Shown: in pieces, positions 23,689-35,271 of the stretch
Layout: every line of letters begins with the position of its first letter
Position numbering within the stretch: the stretch's first letter is position 1
NCBI GenBank assembly: GCA_029945375.1
Contig: CM057059.1
Coordinates: 3,162,001 to 3,226,000, forward strand
From: Agaricus subrufescens
Lineage: Eukaryota; Basidiomycota; Agaricomycetes; Agaricales; Agaricaceae
Reading direction: 5' to 3'
DNA: 64,000 nucleotides
Position numbers and translations under genes: made by a program
The notes under the pieces: generated by a model
The model's input: the letters and a program-made list of their open reading frames with translations, nothing else
What the model was told of the DNA's origin: nothing
The model's database searches: none

Positions 23689-24584
23689 ATGCCGCCCTCA
23701 ACCGACTCAAACCTAAAAAGCCTCAAAAATCACCCCCAGTATTACCTTCCAGGAGGCGATGTCACCATCATCGTAAGTCGTGTCTGATTCATGAGATGAC
23801 GACTTGAGGTTAAATGATCCCGATTTCCGCTCTGACAGATCGATGATATTGCATTTTGTCTCAGCTCCTACTTTCTTACTCGGGAGTCGTCCGTTTTCCG
23901 TGAACGCCTCAACTCTTTAGCTTCCTCAGACCAGAACCAAAAGCCTGGTTCAAATAAACACGAAACAATCGTCATCCAAGCCAAGGAAAAGGTCACTCCC
24001 AGTGACTTCGCCAAGCTGTGCTGGATATTTTATAATGAGTGGGTCTCCTCTAATTCACTTTCAATGTCGTCTTGTTATTAATCTTTGTTTGATCATATAG
24101 GCAATATTCTGCTTACGACGCGCCCCTAGACACCTGGGAGACGATTCTAAGATTGGCTAACCAGTACAAGTTCGGCGAGGTCAAGGACCTGGCCTTTCGT
24201 CAACTGGAAATTCCAGGAAAATTCACCCTGACACTGGTAGAACGCATCGTCCTCTACCGCAAACACGATGCCGATAGAAAATACCTTCAAAGGCTTTACG
24301 TGGATTTATTGTCTCGCCCGGAAGCCTTGACCTTGGAGGAGGGTGGAGCTTTGGGTATGACCTCCGCTCTTATCATCTCCGGTGCTCGCGAACGTTTGCG
24401 AGCAATGTCCGAACGCCTATCTCTCTCTGATCCCTTGCCCGAAACCATGAAAAAGATTACGGAGGAGATGGTTGTTTCCATCTTCTGGAATGGTCCCGCT
24501 CCCGACCTTAGTCGCCTCGTGAACACAACCGCCAATCCCAGAGCTTCTGCTACTAAAACCAACGGCGTAAGAGATCGACCCTGA
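23689..24584 (+). CDS. BTB/POZ-like protein 2
   Basis: The start at 23689 (MPPSTDSNLKSLKN) is in a different frame from the longer 5' open frame. It is chosen because it leads in frame to QYYLPGGDVTII, the first strand of the family fold, ending at a GTAAGT donor in phase 0. Exon 2 starts IDDIAFCLSSYFLTRESSVF and ends KLCWIFYNE (phase 2). Exon 3 reads LDTWETILRLANQYKFGEVK, then RIVLYRKHDADRKYLQRLYV and LTLEEGGALGMTSALIISGA. The end at 24584 assumes no further intron. An alternative splice at GGC|GTAAGA (about 24570) would replace the last four residues with a short tail ending near 24706. It is the most divergent member at exon 2. Function unknown. Confidence 0.78.
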
Positions 24585-25464
24585 GTTATATCACTCTGGC
24601 TTCCGACCCTACTTCCAATTGTACGTTGATTTATAGAAGTCCTCTGACCCAAGTTCACTGATTTCCGATCTAAGCTGGTTATGGTTTTGCTCTTGCGAAT
24701 AAGAAGGTCAATAAGGGGAACGGGCTTGGAGGCGAATGTGGAGATGATGTGTATAATGTATAAATTTGTATAAGATTGCGGTACAGAAAAGATGGCTATT
24801 CAATTGAGATCCCCAGTTTCTATGATTGTTATTCACAAAAGTTCAGAGTACTGGCCGATTTTAACCGCTTCAAAGCCAACAAGGTCTAGATATTATTTGT
24901 CTTGAAATTCTAGTTCTTCTCATACACAATACAGTTCGCCGGCCACGACACTTGTGGCTTCTGGATAATACATCTAAAAAATACCTCAACATTTTGTTGA
25001 CCTGAATGCCCTTTTACAAAGGACGCAGCAGGAGGGGAAACTTGACTATAACGAAAAAAATGACTAAGAAGTCAACACTAACTAGCAACCACTTTCATTA
25101 CATTCAAAATCAACCGTCCATCCAATATCGTAACACTAACGCTTCCATCCCGTCTATCACGTCTATTTCAGTGATGGTGGATCAAATCAGAGTTAATCAC
25201 GACAAGCTACTTTTTGACACTCTGACGAAACACGGGTGTCTCAGTGATACTCACTTACGCATCCTCGACTCGACTTGTTGGATGTTGTTTAACACCGTTC
25301 AGCGAACTTTCATAAAACACAATATACTTGCTAGTTACGATGAAACTGGATACCCATGTTGGATGAACCACTAAAGTCAGATATTTACAGCGCTCGTCAA
25401 TCCAGAATTTGGAGTATCTTGGCGTCATGAAGGAGCACTTAGGAACACCGTGGAGAATACAAGC
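24585..25464. other. 3' flank shared with the laccase duplication
   Basis: From about 25170 the sequence matches 29068 onward, the equivalent flank of the second laccase. The open frame at 25006-25374 is broken by stops in that second copy, so I treat it as non-coding. No gene seen. Confidence 0.5.
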
Positions 25465-27699
25465 CTAGGATGCGTTGCTGTGACCACCATTCTTAACCGT
25501 GTCAGGCTGATTGTCCCAAATCTCACAAAGCTCCTTCCAAGCATCTAGAATAACATGAGTAAGGGGATACGAAATGCGAACATGCGGACAAACCAGGGGG
25601 GTTCGGGTTAGCATCCTTGACGGCTTCAGGAGCTTCCGCAAGTACAATAGCTAGGCCACTAAAACCATCAATCAGTTTATACAGTTGCATATTGATATCA
25701 ATACTTCGTAGCTTACTCCCTGAGGTGGAAATCAATATGGCTGGAAAGAGTTTTCGTTATTTACGCGGTAAGAATAATATGGATGTGAACCTCACCAATG
25801 GAGAATCCAGGGTCCGGGATTATCAGTCGTGAAACGAATAGAGAAAACACCACCGTTATCGAGTGTACCGCCGCTGACAGTATCCCTTTTAATGGGGTTG
25901 ATATTGTCATGGTCATTATCAGCACTTCTAATAACCCAGAACTCGTGCTAGAGAATATCAGTTTACCATAATTCATGATGACTTTGTTACAATAGTATTT
26001 ACTTACGCCGTGCAAGTGGAATGGGTGCGGTCCACCAACGAGGCCGTTTTGGATGTCCAACTGATATGTTCTGTTCTTCTCTAAACGATATATGGATCCC
26101 TTGGGGAGGAGTTCGGCCGGATCTGTTACTCCGCTCAAGATTTGAAGTAAGACAGGAACTTCAGGCTCTGCAAATGCAGTATCGTTGAACCGCCATCTAG
26201 AGCGCGACGGGGCGGTGTTATCGATTTGAAGGGTGAAGAATAACCTTTCATCGGCGTCAGGGACTGTCTCCGGGTGGGCAGGATGTAAGTTGGTTTCAAG
26301 AAGAGGCATGGTGGAATTCTGTTGCGGGGATTTTGGTTCTTTTTCAGCCGCTCCTTCGTACCTCAAAATAGCGGAGTTGATTCCACCGTCAAATCCTTCT
26401 TCAAGGCCATTGTTACCCGAGCTGGGAAGGGCACGGATCCAATAGTTATCAGCCGTTTGATCGGCATGCAAGACGAAGGAATATCGTTGACCTGCAACAC
26501 ATGTAAGCAAGGTTTCAAAGTTACGCAGCTGGACTGTGTTACCAGCTAAGATTCTGATGGAGTCCACAACTAACGGACTGGTCGCAACACCTTCAGTCTC
26601 GATGATGGTGAGGTTATGCCCATCGATAGAGAATACGTAATTAGGGGCGCAAGACATGGACACAAGACGAAAGCGATAACGTTTGCCCGGTGTGACCTTG
26701 ACAACAGCTAGGTCGACGGCAGGTCCGCCAACATATCGTCCTTTCCCATTGATCAAGGTGCTATCCGGCCTCGCCGCGCCAACAATCTCGGTACTAGGCT
26801 GATGGTACCTACAGGAAAGTGATCAACCTGTGAAAGTCTCAGCTGATATATCCTGATTTACCAGTCAGAAAGTGAGATGATTGTCGACTCTGATATTGTT
26901 ATTCACATCAAGTTATTGAGAACAGTAATATCCCTTACCATCGTCAACTATTAGATAACCGTTAGCATCCGCAACACAATGTAGCAAGTCACTTTCACTG
27001 ACCGTCGTACATGCTTTTCATCAGGTCATCAGCCGTGTCATAGACAATCAAAGCTCCTCGAACACCATCGCAGTACTGTACATCTAAAACAGTATTCAAC
27101 ACTTCAATCAGCTTCCAATCAGTGACGAGCGTACCAAAGTGTGAATGATACCAATAGGTACCGGCCTGGCCCCCCGTTGAGAAGGAATATTCAAAGGAGT
27201 TATTCGGTGCAATTGGGCACTGGGTAACACCAGTAACACCGTCCATGAAGTTAGTACCCCTTTGGAACATGCCATGCCAGTGCTAAATGAAAATTCATAT
27301 TTTCGCCCACGATTAGAGAGTGGTGGTACACGTACAATGCTTGCGCCCAGAATCTGGTCTGGATCGGTCAACTGATTGACAACATTGATTTTGATATTGT
27401 CTTCCTAAGCCAGTAAGTACCTTGTAAGTCGATGTGCCAGAATGCTTTAGGTATTGATAGAACCTTACCTTGTTTGCAGTGATGACAGGACCCGGATGAC
27501 CGCCATTGATTACTGACGCTCTAATATGGAATCAGTGAACGATCACTAGAAGAAATAAAGTAGAACCATACGAGCGCTTGAAGCCATCGGGGCTAATGTC
27601 TTTGCTAGAGAGGGTGATAGAGCCCGTCGGGCCAATTGTTTCTGCGAAAGTGGCAGCAACCCAGAGCAAGAGGGAAGTGAAATGCAGTGTAAAATACAT
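25465..27699 (-). CDS. laccase 1 (multicopper oxidase)
   Basis: Secreted blue copper oxidase, about 520-530 aa in many exons, oxidising phenolics with reduction of O2 to water. A signal peptide begins [19 protein letters not shown]. Copper motifs in order: HWHGMF (L1, after a splice at about 27277), WYHSHF followed by the spliced VQYCDGVRG (L2), GPHPFHLHG (L3) and HCHIDFHLRDGLA (L4, split by an intron inside the Cys codon). The residue ten after the T1 cysteine is Leu, so the axial position is non-coordinating. The linker includes [10 protein letters not shown] and [11 protein letters not shown]. The C-terminus is [20 protein letters not shown] 51-nt intron between ILAG and QRYSF contains no stop and keeps the frame. 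Downstream of its own 3' end lies duplicated flank; upstream on the same strand is laccase 2. The gene appears intact. Confidence 0.92.
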
Positions 27700-29353
27700 G
27701 CTCTCCGGTTTCAGGCCAATACCACAATACTAAACTCCCTGACGAGGGGGAGAATTGGGTATGAGAGGGCATAGCACAACCTTCCATCTGGTTTTATACA
27801 AATTTCTCCTGATTTGACTTTCCTGATTCTGCCTTACGGCTTCATAAAAAATAGTTTTGTGCACTAGTGCCAAGATCGAGACCATACAAAGCGCTAACCA
27901 ATCTTTGGGTCAATATATGGACATGAAATAATTGATAATAATCCAGGATAGCAGGGCTGCGGGCGGGAGGTTGGTAAGAGATGTGGCGTGAAAGCGAGAG
28001 AAGGACCGAAAGGTAGGGTGGTCTAGAATCATCGGAGACATGTTCGGCCGCGTCGGGTACTATCAATGGAAGCATACCCGGCTGATGACTAAGTGTCATT
28101 TAATCAACTCCATGGTCATTGTCCTGTCCCTGTTCTACTAGTACTTTATGCCTGGGATCTGTTCAGTCATTATCATATTGCATCCAATTATCTTCCGATT
28201 GTTCGCTTCTGAGATGATGGACTAAGGTCACCCGTTCCGGTGAGCCGAAACACTTGAGGGGCCGAGTCTTCGTTCCATTTCCCGCTCGAAAATTCTTGTA
28301 TAACGGCAGGACTTCTAGCAGATAACAGTATCAAGTTAGACGGGGTCAACACGAGGTATAAATCTCTGACAAACATAAGATAATACATGAATTACTGCTC
28401 CTGTAACACTCGTTCGAACCGTTGAAGCGAAGTTTGGGAGGGTGGTATCACTCCGATAGAATCAGAGGGGTCATCAAAAGTCAAAAGTATACCCTCGATG
28501 ACCAAGTTAAAGTTTATGATATTCATATATTTTCTGATGCCTTGAAGTTCGCTGGCTATAATCGAAAGCGAGAATAAACTTCGATCGCCAAAATAGTATG
28601 ACAATAAAAATTCTTTGTTAGTGCTACAGGTTATGCTATATACATGTCAAGACGATCACCCCCCGTGATAGTGTATGATAGTCTAACAATTCAACCACCT
28701 GACTAACTCCGCGAGGTAACGATTAGGAGTCAATTAACCTCGAGCGGCGCAGCGAGTAGAAGTTCAACTGGGCTCAAACACTCGGGATGAGACTGGCGGA
28801 ATGGCTGCTAGCAGACATTCTTTGTATAGAAGATGCTTCGACATCTACATCGGTAACGCAATCTGACCACATTCCTATATTCTATCTTTATATCTTCCTA
28901 TAGTTCCGGCTTATTCTCATTCTCTCTTTCGTCGACCCATCTTCATTTTCTATCCCTTTAATTATACAGTTTATTCTTCACTACTACATAGTTTGTATGA
29001 GAAAATCTATAGCTGCAACCGCCAGTTGTACAACTCAGTGGTCAGCACTATTTTCATTGACGCCGAGATGGTAGATCAAGCTGCGGTCAATCACGCCAAA
29101 CAATCTTTGACACTCTAACGAAACACCATTGTCTGATGCTCAATTACTCATCCTCACGTCGGCTTGTTAGATATCCTTGGCATCATTCAAGCAACATTTA
29201 TGAAATACAATAAACTTGCTCGTCAGAATGAAACCAGATGTCCATATTCAATAAACCAGTAAACTCAGATAGTTACAGCGTTCGTCAATCCAGAATTTGG
29301 AGTATCTTAACGTCCTGAAGGGAACAATTAGGAATACTGTGGAGAAAGCAAGA
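27700..29353. other. laccase 1 upstream region and laccase 2 3' flank
   Basis: Holds the laccase 1 promoter, then diverged duplicated sequence. About 28690-28800 resembles 35310-35405 (CGAGGTAACGATTAGGA and on), a dispersed repeat of unknown origin. Frames at 28188-28388 and 28392-28604 (-) are unsupported. The segment from 29068 is the copy of the 25170 flank. No gene seen. Confidence 0.5.
27792..27798 (-). promoter_or_regulatory. TATA box of laccase 1
   Basis: TATAAAA on the minus strand, 92 bases upstream of the ATG. The surrounding 24 bases (27781-27804) are conserved in the second laccase promoter. Confidence 0.6.
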
Positions 29354-31589
29354 CTAGAATGCGTTACTTTGACCAATATTCCTAACGCTGTCAGGCTGCT
29401 CGTCCCAAATTTCACAAAGCTCCTTCCAAGCATCTAGAATAACATGAGTGAGAGAATACGAAATGCGAACACGGAGATGACAAACCAGGAGGCTCCCGGT
29501 TAGTATCCTCGATAGCTTCAGGAGCTTCCGCAAACACAACAGCTAGACCACTAACAATCATCAATCAGCTTATAGAATTGCATATTGATTTCGGCACTTC
29601 GTAACTTACTCTCTGAGGTGGAAATCAATGTGACTGGAGAGTGTTTTCGTTATTTACGTGGTAAGACCATTATGTATGTGAACCTCACCAGTGGAGAATC
29701 CAGGGTCCGGGATTATCAGTCGTGAAACGAATAGAGAAGACACCACCGTTCTGAAGTGTACCACCGCTGACAGTATCCCTTTTAATGGGGTTGACACTGT
29801 CTTGGTCATTATCTGCACTTCTAATAACCCAGAACTCGTGCTAGAGGATATAGAGGATATTAGGCTTCCATAGCTCGTAATGACTTTGTCACAATAGTAT
29901 TTACTTACGCCGTGCAAGTGGAATGGGTGCGGGCCACCAACGAGGCCGTTTTGGATATCCAACTGATAGGTTCTATCCCGCTCTAAACGATATACAGATC
30001 CCTTGGGGAGGAGCTCGTCTGGGTCCACTCCGTTCAAGATTTGAAGCAAGACAGGAACATTAGGCTCTGCAAATGGAGTGTTGTTGAATCTCCATATCGC
30101 GTGCGGCGGGGCAGAGGTATTTAGTTGAAGAGTGAAGAATAGCTTTTCATCAGCGTCAGGAACCGGTTCCGGATAGGCAGGGTGCAAGTTGGTTTCAAGA
30201 AGAGGTATGGTGGAGTTCAGTCTCGGCGATGTTGGTTCCTTTGCAGCCGCTCCTTTGTACCTCAGAATAGCGGAATTGATTCCACCGTCAAATCCGTTTT
30301 GAAGGCCATTGTTACCCGTGTTGGGAAGGGCACGGATCCAATAGTTATCGACCTTTTGTTTGGCGTTCAAGACAAAGGAATATCGTTGACCTGCAGCACA
30401 TGTAAACAAAGTTTTCAATGTTATGCAGTTGAATTGTGTTACCAGCTAAGATTCTTATAGAATCGACAGCTATCGGACTGGTCGCAGTCCCTTCAGTCTC
30501 GATAATGGTGAGGTTGTGCCCATCGATAGAGAATACGTAATTAGGGGCGCAAGACATTGACACCAGGCGGAAACGGTAACGTTTGCCCGACTCGACCTTG
30601 ACAACAGCTAGATCGACGGCAGGTCCGCCAACGTATCGTCCTTTCCCATTGATCAGAGTGCTATCTGGCCTCCCAATGCCGATATTGATAGCAGGTGTAT
30701 GGTACCTACAAGAAAATGATCAATCTATGAAAGTCTCTGAGCGAAAGATCCAGAGTTACCAGTCAGAAAGTGAGATGATTGTCGACTCTGATATTGTTGT
30801 TCACATTAAGTTATTGCAAACAATATTATCACTTACCATCATCAACTATTAGATAACCGTTAGCACCCATGTCATAGTGTAACAAGTCACCCTCACTCAC
30901 CATCATACATGCGTTTCATCGGGTCATGAGGGTCGTAGACAATCAAAGCCCCTCGAACACCGTCACAATACTGTACATCTAAAACTATGTTGAACTCTTT
31001 GACCAATTTCAATCAATGACAAGCGTACTGAAGTGTGAATGATACCAAAAGGAACCGGCCTGAACCCCCGTTGAAAAGGAATATTCGAAGGAGTTATTCG
31101 GTGCAATTGGGCACTGGGTAACACCAGTAACACCGTCCATGAAGTTAGTCCTCCTTTGGAACATGCCGTGCCAATGCTAGATGAAAATTCATATTTTCGG
31201 CCAATATTAGAGAACAATGGTACACGTACAATGCTTGCGCCCAGAATCTGGGTTGTATCAGTCAACTCGTTGACAACATTGATTCTGATATTGTCTCCCT
31301 ATGCCGGCAAGCATCCTGTAAGTCGATGCCAGAACGCATTGTGTACCGGTAAAAACCTTACCTTGTTTGCAGTGATGACAGGACCCGGATGACCGCCATT
31401 GATTACTGACGCTCTGATATAGAGTCAGTGAACGTTCACTGAGAGGAACTAAGTAGGAACATACGAGCGCTTGAAGCCATCTGGGCTAATGTCTTTGTTG
31501 GAGAGGGTGATAGTACCCCTTGGACCGATTTTCGCGAAAGTGGCTGTAGCCCAAAGCAAGAGGGAGGCGAAATGCAGTTTCGAGTGCAT
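29354..31589 (-). CDS. laccase 2 (multicopper oxidase)
   Basis: Paralog of laccase 1 with the same exon layout and all four copper motifs. Signal peptide [19 protein letters not shown], then HWHGMF, WYHSHF with [18 protein letters not shown] and HCHIDFHLR, and the C-terminus [20 protein letters not shown]. Examples of substitutions are [11 protein letters not shown] for the copy 1 segment, [17 protein letters not shown], and loss of one residue in the [10 protein letters not shown] loop. The intron equivalent to the in-frame one of copy 1 is 52 nt here, so retention would shift the frame; the gene must splice it. I found no disabling change, so both copies look usable, and their substitutions suggest an older rather than very recent duplication. 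Confidence 0.92.
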
Positions 31590-31682
31590 GCTCTCTAGGT
31601 TCGGACCAATACCCCAATACTAGAATCCCCTGAGTAGGGGGAGAATTGGGTATGAGAGGGCGTATTACAACCTTCCATCTGG

Positions 31683-31689
31683 TTTTATA
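31683..31689 (-). promoter_or_regulatory. TATA box of laccase 2
   Basis: TATAAAA on the minus strand, 93 bases upstream of the ATG, in the block CAACCTTCCATCTGGTTTTA that is shared with laccase 1. Confidence 0.6.
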
Positions 31690-33118
31690 CAAATTTTGAG
31701 ACCCATTCTATTTCCCTGATTCAACCTTCAATTTCATAAAAGTTAACATCATTATGCACTCATGCCATACAAGGCACTAACCAAAAGTTTAACAGGGCCA
31801 ATATACCGTTATAAGATTACTTCCGGGTTGATGAGAATGCAGGATGGCGGCGCAAGAGTGTAACAAGAGATCCTGCGTGTGAGAGAGAAGGATCGAATGG
31901 TAGGGTGGCCTAGAATCATACATGACAGGTTCGGCCGCGCATAACCCGGATACTGTTTCATCAAGTCGGAGCCACAGACCTAGTTGTCACAATGTGAGGC
32001 CTTGTATGAGATTGCGAGCTGGAAATAACACTGAGTAACAGTGCATAACGGGAATCGAGTCAAGGATACAGGAAGGAGAAGGTAAGAGCAAAGGTACACT
32101 TCGCTGAGGTGGCGCTGAAGATGGAGAGCGAGGATGGGATGACCTAAATGATCTGTAGAATGCCGGCAGCAAGGATGTGCTTGGCGAGCGCGCTCATATG
32201 CTGCTTGCTTCAGATTGGAAACTAAGGGCCCTAGAGGGGATAACGGTGAGGTTATAACCAGGCCATTGGGTCGTTGCGAGTGCGTAATTCTAGTCTTTCA
32301 TGTGCCTCCCGTCGCGACTAACGAGATGCCGATGATTAGAGAGGTGTGGACTTGGAAGGTAGAAGCATGAAAAAGATGGGACAAAGGTAACAGGCAACCA
32401 GATGCTCGATTCCAACCTCGAGGCTGAGGGGAAGCGCGGCGGGTTCTCGACAGGCATGTCAATGGCTAATTATAGTTGTCACAGGTTCCGGGGATCAAAT
32501 TCTCCCTGAGCGACGGTCTTCGTTCAGGTGACCCTGCCAGGGCTTATTGAGTCGTCACTTGCAAACAAGTGCTCTCCACTTGTTGACCTCGGAGTCGATG
32601 AACCAGGGGTGCTTGCTTGTTCAGGGGCGCCGGGACGCTCGAGAGGTTGAGTCCTTTATGCTGCTCTCCCATTTGGGTTGTTCCAAGCAATAATGACTCT
32701 GCCATTAAAGGAAATTTCTGATAGAACTGAAAATTCTTGTAGAGCGGCAAGACTTCTAGCAGGTACGAGTATAAAGTTAGAACACGAACGTGTCGACACG
32801 AAATTGATCATACATTAATTACTCCGACCATTGGGGCGGGGTTTGAGAGGGCAGAACCACTCAGTCCGATGGCAATCTGAGGAATTATCAAAAGTGCGAT
32901 ACACGCGAAAGGTCAAGTGCACTCAGCGACAATGAGCAAGTTTAAAGATAAAGTTTAGGATACATATACTCTGATGCCTTGAAGTCCGTTGGAATCGAAA
33001 GCAAGAGATTGTGCTTCGTTTACTAAGTTGAGAAACAATACAATTCATTTTTCTAATGCCATGGCATATAGTCTATAATGAATGTGCTAGCGTAGCTACG
33101 AACTCGAAGTTCATACAT

Positions 33119-33236
33119 GGAATCCGATCAGGTTATACTAATTATGTGCCATTTGAAATTCGGGGATTAGCGATCAATTGTACCATCAACTATCATGAGC
33201 AATCACTTGACAGCACTTTGCCCGCCGTGTGAGAGG
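33119..33236. repeat. dispersed repeat, copy 1
   Basis: Shares ordered blocks with 35109-35271: ATTATGTGCCATTTGAAA, GGGATTAGCGATCA, TCATGAGCAA, CACTTGACAGC and TTGCCCG. The 35.1 kb copy has extra bases between blocks. Origin unknown. Confidence 0.6.
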
Positions 33237-33279
33237 TCGCTCATTGGGTATGATGGGTTGTGACATCGTAGACAAATAT

Positions 33280-33755
33280 CTATAGACGGTATTCTTCCTC
33301 GCCTTCGCGGTAAGGATTATGCAGAGTCACTGGAGGGGTGATTAGCTCTGGATGCTCGAGCTCAAATATCCGGGCTTCCAGCGTCTTTATGGTTTCTATG
33401 AGCATCGCTACCCTTGACTTGCTTTGAGAATTATCCCATTCACATCTATCAGCTTTAGGTCGTCGTCGACAAGAACCACAAATTGGGCGTATGCCATCAC
33501 ATCTCTGAAATTGAAAATAAGGTTCAAACGTCTTTCCTGGGGAATTACAGTCCGGTGACATACTATTTTGTGGGCCCTGAACGACCAGAAAGACGTTAGA
33601 TTAATGAAAAAACTCGAGGGAGGTAGGCCTACTGACCTGCACACCGCACAAGCTTTCCCCCGCCTTACTGGATACGACGTATCGGATTGCATAAGGTATG
33701 CCGAAGACATGGAGCCAATATCAAAAAGACCAGAGTCAGTGAAGTAAGAAGACAC
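33280..33755 (-). CDS. short Zn2Cys6 binuclear cluster protein
   Basis: A fungal-specific DNA-binding regulator reduced to 118 aa. Exons are 33637-33755, a 13-nt microexon at 33564-33576, and 33280-33504; introns are 60 and 59 nt with good GT-AG ends. The splice restores the cluster CAVCRAHKIRCDGIRPICGS, then RRRPKADRC, giving the canonical C-x2-C-x6-C-x6-C-x2-C-x8-C. The microexon supplies AHKI, between Cys2 and Cys3. Without it, the frame either breaks or loses the spacing. A short coiled-coil linker (VAMLIETIKTLEARIFELEH) follows, and the protein stops after NPYREGEEEYRL. Typical members continue for several hundred residues with a fungal TF domain, which is missing here. It may be a truncated gene, or a short competitor of a full-length factor. 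It lies upstream of laccase 2 on the same strand; no regulatory link is shown. Confidence 0.75.
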
Positions 33756-35009
33756 GAGAAAAGTGTTAGAGGGAAGGAGGGGAAGCTGTGGATCGTCTTT
33801 GCGAAAAACCTAGGCCATATATAATTTCTGGGACAGGAAAGTCAGAAATGGAATTCGGCCATGCTGCCAACATCCTCAGCGTTTATGAGCATTGGCAATC
33901 AGATCTTTGATGATGTTTGGTATAATCATTCATCAGAATTCGGCTCTCCCTTCTAGTTCGTCATTCTAATAATGTAATCATGTCTCTGTCAGAAGGGAAC
34001 GTGTTTTAAGCCTCGTGGTCAAACCTTTGGCTGTTAGTTGCAGCCAAGTGCTGAGGTACAACTCTACAGAATATGCAACAAAAGATTGCAGCGGCCTTGT
34101 TTCCGAAATGCTGCTGAACGTCATCAGTGCTCGTGTGTTCTCGACCGGGAATAATACGATCGTGTGATGAGTTATTCCCAGATCGAACCGAAACCCATTT
34201 ATCCCATCACTTATTTTAGAATATCAAGAAGTAGAAATGCTGCATCTTCGCGACTGCAAAGGCTTTGCGAAAAGGGCGTGCACTTGGTAGAAGCATGGAG
34301 TGAACTGCAGAACCGTTTTTGAGGTTCCCAAACTTGAAAACCCCCGGGAAATGCCGAAAGAGAAGCTTGAGCGCTTATCTCCAAATAATATTTAATTTTT
34401 CAGATAAGTCCTATCACCTCCCTTATACATTGACTAGGTAGTAGGTTCGTTCGATGTTTCCTTTTTCTGGGGAAAAAAATACTTTTTTGGTATCTAAAGA
34501 TCGCGAGGTGTTCGGAGGAATAGGATGTGACCACAGTGATTGATCTGCATAAGGCTAATGTGGCTGTAACACGTTGAAGTGTAAGAATCGAATCGCACGC
34601 GACAGCTGAGATTTAGAAGTGCTGGAAGGATGATGCACTACGTAACCATGTCATAATAGAACAGGGACATCTGACCCACATCCCGAGGAGACATGTGTAG
34701 TTGAGAAGCAGAAGGTGGCACCATCATTCAACAGCAATGGGTTCCGGATACGCGGTTATGACATCAGCACAAGTAGTGTAACTTGCAGAGTTGGCCGACA
34801 CTATGAGGGTCATTTTCTCCTTTTTGCGAGAGTAGCCCTTTCGTCTGAGTTATTACTCTGTTCCAACCATACAATAATCTTGACAAAAACGTTGTGCTTT
34901 GATATCTTTAAATAAGGTGGCACTAATCCGCATCGGTCTCGTGTAATCTGACATCCACAGCAAATGACACAGCAGGCAAAGTGCTGTTAACTGTGCTGTT
35001 GAATGTGCT

Positions 35010-35032
35010 GTTAAGTGACCAGATCACTTAAC
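35010..35032. repeat. 9-bp hairpin beside GTGCTGTT repeats
   Basis: GTTAAGTGA, five bases, TCACTTAAC: perfect inverted arms. Three imperfect copies of TGTGCTGTT lie just before it (34980-35012). It could be the end of a small non-autonomous element or a terminator-like structure. Confidence 0.7.
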
Positions 35033-35108
35033 CTTTCTCGGAAAAGTCTAGACCCCTGCTAGTGTGGCATTCTATAGATAGCTTTATCGTCAAGCACGCT
35101 CTAGTAAT

Positions 35109-35271
35109 CTATCATAAATATACTAACTACGAATTCAATTATGTGCTATTTGAAACTCTGGGATTGGCGATCATTTGCCACCCTCAATTATCATGAGCAA
35201 GGTCAAGTTGTGCGCTGGTCACTTGACAGCGTATTTAACAGCACAGCCTTGATAGCACCTTGCCCGATGTA
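35109..35271. repeat. dispersed repeat, copy 2
   Basis: The longer copy of the repeat at 33119-33236. It also holds AACAGCAC motifs, the reverse complement of the GTGCTGTT repeats 100 bases away. Confidence 0.55.

Larger units (their letters stand above)
25170..28600. repeat. tandem segmental duplication, laccase copy 1
   Basis: This segment contains laccase 1 with both flanks and matches 29068-33020. The match covers the 3' flank (25170-25480 with 29068-29380), the whole gene, the promoter including an identical 24-base block around the TATA box, and distal upstream pieces (28290-28340 with 32723-32765). Confidence 0.8.
29068..33020. repeat. tandem segmental duplication, laccase copy 2
   Basis: The second copy of the laccase segment. 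It differs from the first mainly by about 700 extra bases upstream of the gene (roughly 31990-32720), which contain no recognisable gene. Confidence 0.75.
31590..33279. other. laccase 2 upstream region
   Basis: Contains the laccase 2 promoter, the extra ~700 bases specific to this copy and, at 33119-33236, a copy of a dispersed repeat also present at 35109-35271. Short minus frames at 31987-32172 and 32544-32750 have no family resemblance. Confidence 0.45.

Noticed and set aside
25006..25374. 122-codon open frame on + beside laccase 1
   Set aside because: The homologous stretch at 29068-29220 in the duplicated segment contains stops and indels, so the frame is not conserved.
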